The position numbers and the translations under genes are program-made. Shown here piece by piece: positions 60,307-64,000 of a DNA stretch of 64,000 bases. Origin of the DNA: Azolla caroliniana. Its lineage: Eukaryota; Polypodiophyta. The stretch lies in contig JBHGNT010000001.1 of assembly GCA_043228905.1 (NCBI GenBank), positions 24,490,001 to 24,554,000 on the forward strand. The letters run 5' to 3'. Below the pieces are notes generated by a model. It saw only the letters and a list, made by a program, of their open reading frames with translations, was not told the origin of the DNA and did not search any database. Position 1 is the stretch's first letter. Each line of letters starts with the position of its first letter.

Positions 60307-61880
60307 CAACATAAGTTGACTATTGAGGTGGTCAATTTCCTCCTCCTTTGACCGAAACATGCCCTGAAGTTTACTTTGGAACTCGTCCAGAGTCGATCCT
60401 TCATGTTTTGTACTTTGGACTCCGCCTCTTCTATTCTCTTATTGGCGCATTCTATTAACTTTCCTTTCTCCTATAGTTGATCCCATAAATGTTGATCGGG
60501 TACATGTGGGATCTCTGTTTCACTTTTTTGGAGACGTTCCTCCTTTACCTTTAGCACCGTCTCTACTTGTTTTAGTCTGGTCATTAATTCTTCATTAACT
60601 GTTTTGACTGCCGCCCACTCTTTGTGCATATGTTCGGACGCTGATGTGGTACGCTTGTAGACTTCGGCTATCTCCTTGGCCTCACAAGTTGTTTTAGCCA
60701 ATTCCTGATGCACTTCGACCAAGGAGGCATTTGAATTGCCATACCTTATTTCTTGGCATCTCGTTGTCAATTGATTTGTTCTAGCTCTCATTCCTCCTCC
60801 GGCTCTAGTGCACCGAGCATTGCATGTTGGATCATTTCCCTGTCCTTGTGTTCCTTCCCCAATTGATCGGAAGCAAACTGTAGACGCTTCACAAACCAGT
60901 CCACCAGCTCATATTGATGTGACAAAACATAGTATGATCGTGATTTCATGAGCCGCTAGTGGTATATCTGGTATCCCTAGGACCTCGTTCAGGGATATTT
61001 CCGACGTTTTCCCTCACTCCATAGTTCCTCTCGGAACGTATTCAACTAGTTTGATAGTCGTTGTTGGTCTATCGTTCTGTTGTTGTTGTTCGGCCGACTA
61101 CTTCTTTCCGACTTTGGTCTTCTTTGCTGATCGTCTTGTTTCCTGATTTAGTTGCTTGGTGTCGGCTTGTTGTGAGGCTAACCGTCACTTCTCTTAAGGA
61201 AGTGGTGGCGGTACCACTATGTTGTCTAGGTGTAGTTCCTCCCGCGTACAAGGAAGTTGTTGTTCACCACTAATGGGTTGGGGTTGGTTCCTTGCTTCTT
61301 TTTGTGGTTGTTTTCCTGTTTCCTGACTTTCTTGCCACTTCTCTTGTGGTTGTATCAATATCTTTCTTCTTGCCAACTACTGCGGCAATGCCCGTGGCGA
61401 CTGGTCGTGGGCATAGTATGCTTAGCCACTGTGCAAAGATTGGCTTCATGGGTTTTCCTTGTCTAACTCCATGTACTTGCTCCCGAAGTGCGACTCCAAT
61501 AATGAGCCCCCAATCGATTGTCTCTCCTTCATATGTGGCAACTACTGCGGCAATGCCCGTGATGACTACCCCTGTTCCTTTTCCAGGGTCTGACGTCCTT
61601 GTGTGGCGACTGGTCGTGGGCATAGTATGCTTAGCCACTGTGCAAAGATTGGCTTCATGGGTTTTCCTTGTCTAACTCCATGTACTTGCTCCCGAAGTGC
61701 GACTCCAATAATGAGCCCCCAATCGATTGTCTCTCCTTCATATGTGGCAATAATGAATCTGGCCCTCTGCTTGGGCATGCAATATGAACATGGACTGACA
61801 CAAACTACTTCCAATAAAAATTTTGCAACATTATGGAAAAACATATATTTACCCCCTTGTGTTCGGTACGCTTTGGCCAA
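60139..61880 (-). pseudogene. Unassigned retroelement-like ORF with coiled coil, opposite to flanking LTRs
   Basis: I do not recognise a named family. Reading the minus strand from 61880: YMFFHNVAKFLLEVVCVSPC, RARFIIATYEGETIDWGLII, VALREQVHGVRQGKPMKPIF, AQWLSILCPRP, then a Lys/Arg/Gln-rich stretch (KSGNRKTTTKRSKEPTPTH) and, from 60791, a heptad-rich segment (EVHQELAKTTCEAKEIAEVY, VNEELMTRLKQVETVLKVKE) likely to form a coiled coil. The first part vaguely resembles the plant transposon-associated domain found in gag-like ORFs; this is a weak inference. A 209-bp tandem duplication disrupts it. Confidence 0.45.
61377..61750. repeat. Tandem duplication of about 209 bp
   Basis: GGCGACTGGTCGTGGGCATA begins at 61396 and again at 61605. 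The following 140 bases (to TTCATATGTGGCAA) are the same in both copies. CTACTGCGGCAATGCCCGTG is also repeated (61377 and about 61541). Confidence 0.93.
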
Positions 61881-62032
61881 AGGGGAATACTCACTGAAAT
61901 AGGATTCAAGAACGTCAGTCCTGACCGCTATCGTGAAGATTCCAAGCCATCAGGGGAAACGTCGCCAAATGCATGGGAACACAGGTGTACACAAGTGCAC
62001 CCCTTTTTGTACTAATTTATGTAAGTACTAGG

Positions 62033-63513
62033 TGTCGGTAGGTTTTGTGGATTACTAGGAAGTTAGGCACTATTAGAGGATTTAATATTGCATGGGTAGG
62101 GACACGGAAACAAAGGTGAGATAGCGAGAGCACATCAAGAAGAGAATCTAGGAGAGAATATCGAGGAGTCATTAAACCTGATGTAACGGCTACTCCTTGT
62201 GCTATAAAAGGGGAGGCCCCAGACTGTTTGAGGTATCATTGTTTTCCTTGAGAAGCAGAGGACGCTACCGAATAGGAAGAAGTAGCTCGCTCACTCATTC
62301 TCTTCTGAACCTCTACAACCAAACCTTGGGAGGAACCCTTGGCTCATGTCAGACGCACGCGCGCTCCCGGCCAGAGGTCCCCTTTTTCCGTGTGTTTGCT
62401 CTAGAGCTCGAAGCTCTGTTCCCGGCTCTGACCGGTTGTATTCCCTGTGCTTCATGCGCGTTGTCGTAGTGTAATTCCCACACTACGTGAAAATTGCAAT
62501 ATTGTCCCTCCGGATGGAACCGGCAACGAGGAACCGGTGAGAACTGGATGAAGGATGGAATCGGTAAGGAGGAACCGGTGAGAACCGGATGAAGGATGGA
62601 ATCAGCAAGGAGGAACCAGTAAGGAGACCCAGTAAGAACCGGCATGAGCCGGATAAAGAAGGCTGGTGAGAGTCTCTCACCGGATGAAGAGACAAATTTG
62701 TAAATAGAAGAAAAGATTGTTACATGCATAGGGCAAGATTCGAACCCTGTACCTCCATGTTAACGATTTTTAAGCCTTACCAATATACTAGCATATTATG
62801 AATTTTAAAGTTATACTAAACTTTATCCCATGTAAATATTCTAGATATGCATGGTACAAAAAGTTATTCATGCATACACACTCAAGTTAAAAGAAAAGAT
62901 TGGATAGAAAGCTAATCATGCACATGCAGTGTGCATGAAAACTAAAGTTAGGAAAAGCATGATGCTTGCATGTGATAAACTTAGACTCTTACAACACTAT
63001 ATAAGGAAGAGAGAAAGATGTATAGGGGTTGTTGATTTTTTATAAGGATTGATTAATACAAAATATTCGTGGGATTCATGATTTTACCATCTAATTTTCT
63101 CTTACAATCTAAGTATCCATTAATACATTATTCTCGTGGGATTCACGTGTTTCACATTTCCATCTTGCAATCTATTCGTAACAAAACTATCTCATATTCT
63201 TCTTCTCCTAGTCCAAAACATCAGTGGTTCCCACCTGACTCACACAACGATCCGAAGCCAAAAGGCACGACAACGCGTCCTAGCTACTATTGACAATCTA
63301 TTACGTTGCTTTATGTTGTTTCTTTTCCTTGTGTCGTTCTCACGTTGCCATTCTCTCGTACTGCATTGAGTCCGAAACCTACGGCCACCTCCTTCCTACT
63401 CCTCTTTGTTTGATTCACAGTGTTCCACTCGCGGGCCTCTTCCTCCTTTCTCGATTCCTTGGTTCAAGACCCCCGTGGTCCTGCCCCGTTTCTATGCATC
63501 TACGCGGAATACC
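62033..63513 (+). repeat. Mosaic LARD-type LTR with an inserted copia-type LTR fragment
   Basis: It begins near TGTCGGTAGG (62033). A TATA box (GCTATAAAAGGGGAGGC) lies at about 62201 and the end block is GGTCCTGCCCCGTTTC with GCGGAATACCGCGACA (63513), like the LTR at 59646-60306. Between about 62471 and 62712 lies a piece like the copia 1-3 LTR in + orientation (GTCCCTCCGGATGG, repeated GAACCGGTGAGAACCGGATG). 62713-63290 is AT-rich with a tRNA-like stretch (62731-62795) and may belong to a further insertion. Confidence 0.5.
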
Positions 63514-64000
63514 GCGACACCGCATCCATCTCATTGTATCCCTCATTCTTAAGATTTAATATTCAGTGTACCTGTTTATTTGTGATTTTATTGATGTCGA
63601 TCTGTTTGATTATCTCAATCACCTATGGATGAGGTTCGGCGTCTGCTACCCGAAGATATCCCTCCAATCCACTAGTCTTCAACTAGTTTCGTAGATGTTC
63701 AGAGACCTGAATCAAGATTTCTTCGTTTTGTTCTTCATTGCCTGCTACCATGTTGTCGTCTTTGTACGAGTGTGAAAGTTGAAGTGGTCTGTGTGCTCAC
63801 CTGTTGCTCATTTCGTTTCTCCATGTTTCTCTTTTTCTGCTTTTCTGCACCCGAGTGTGCAATGTTGCTTCTCTGTGTTTTTTTGTGTTAGGAAAACGGG
63901 ATGAAAAGGTTTCTGTATAAAAGTGGGCCATAATTTGAAAAGGCACGGTGGAAAAATAGAATCTTCTATTAATGTTGTCCTTTAAGAGCCACTCCTCAAA
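63514..64000. other. Unassigned sequence at the window end
   Basis: 487 bases after the LTR end with no recognisable coding motif, LTR or repeat. TTGTTCTTC-type T-rich runs are present. Confidence 0.5.

Overview
This window is plant nuclear DNA, almost certainly from a land plant with a transposon-rich genome. It is a dense, repeatedly nested stack of LTR retrotransposons. I see no intact host gene, no rRNA gene, no functional tRNA gene and no CRISPR array. The plant assignment rests on Ty1/copia elements primed by initiator Met-tRNA (core TGGTATCAGAGC), Ty3/gypsy elements whose primer sites match plant tRNA-Trp 3' ends, chromodomain-type gypsy elements, and CT/GA-rich LTR leaders. Species cannot be named from the sequence. 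All family and domain calls were made by eye.

Layout. 1-1190 is the 3' end and LTR of a chromovirus on the + strand, inserted in copia 1 (1191-4900, minus). Copia 1 and copia 2 (4993-9671, minus) are both inserted in gypsy 1 (minus), whose parts lie at 4901-4992, 9672-12437 and 17363 to about 18790. A non-autonomous LARD-like element (12438-17362) interrupts gypsy 1 gag. A chromovirus tail (gypsy 4, +, about 19040-24880) is split by copia A (19240-24010, minus, TSD ATGGG). 25206-26057 is a copia end (E). 26330-27041 holds a gypsy 5 end and the gypsy 6 LTR in opposite orientation. 27042-30668 is gypsy 6 (minus), cut by truncated copia B (30669-31335). 31336-41310 is the least retrotransposon-like part: AT-rich DNA with tandem repeats, an ORF with 27-residue repeats, a 66-bp satellite-like array and a decayed gene on the minus strand. 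Copia D (36144-39941, minus, TSD ACATT) sits inside the array. 41310-44027 is gypsy 3, a gag-protease-only element (minus). Gypsy 2 (+) runs 44028-45975 and 58633 to about 59645. It is split by copia 3 (45976-58632, minus, TSD ATAAG), which contains a 1,163-bp solo LTR (TSD CCGT) and a 755-bp solo LTR (TSD GATAA). The second solo LTR is itself split by copia C (50203-55831, minus, TSD GTATT). 59646-63513 is a mosaic of LARD-type LTRs around a coiled-coil ORF on the opposite strand.

How they relate. Copia 1, 2, 3 and E form one family. Copia A, B, C and D form a second, whose pol runs on past RNase H into a long basic tail ending at the polypurine tract. Gypsy 1, 2 and 3 share an unusual pol/gag. 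Gypsy 1, gypsy 3 and the LARD share a tRNA-Trp primer site, so gypsy 1-type elements are plausible helpers for the defective ones. Every coding region carries stops, frameshifts or deletions. Several stops fit CAG/CAA/CGA to TAG/TAA/TGA changes, as expected from deamination of methylated cytosine. Copia D, A and C have the most similar LTR pairs and look youngest.
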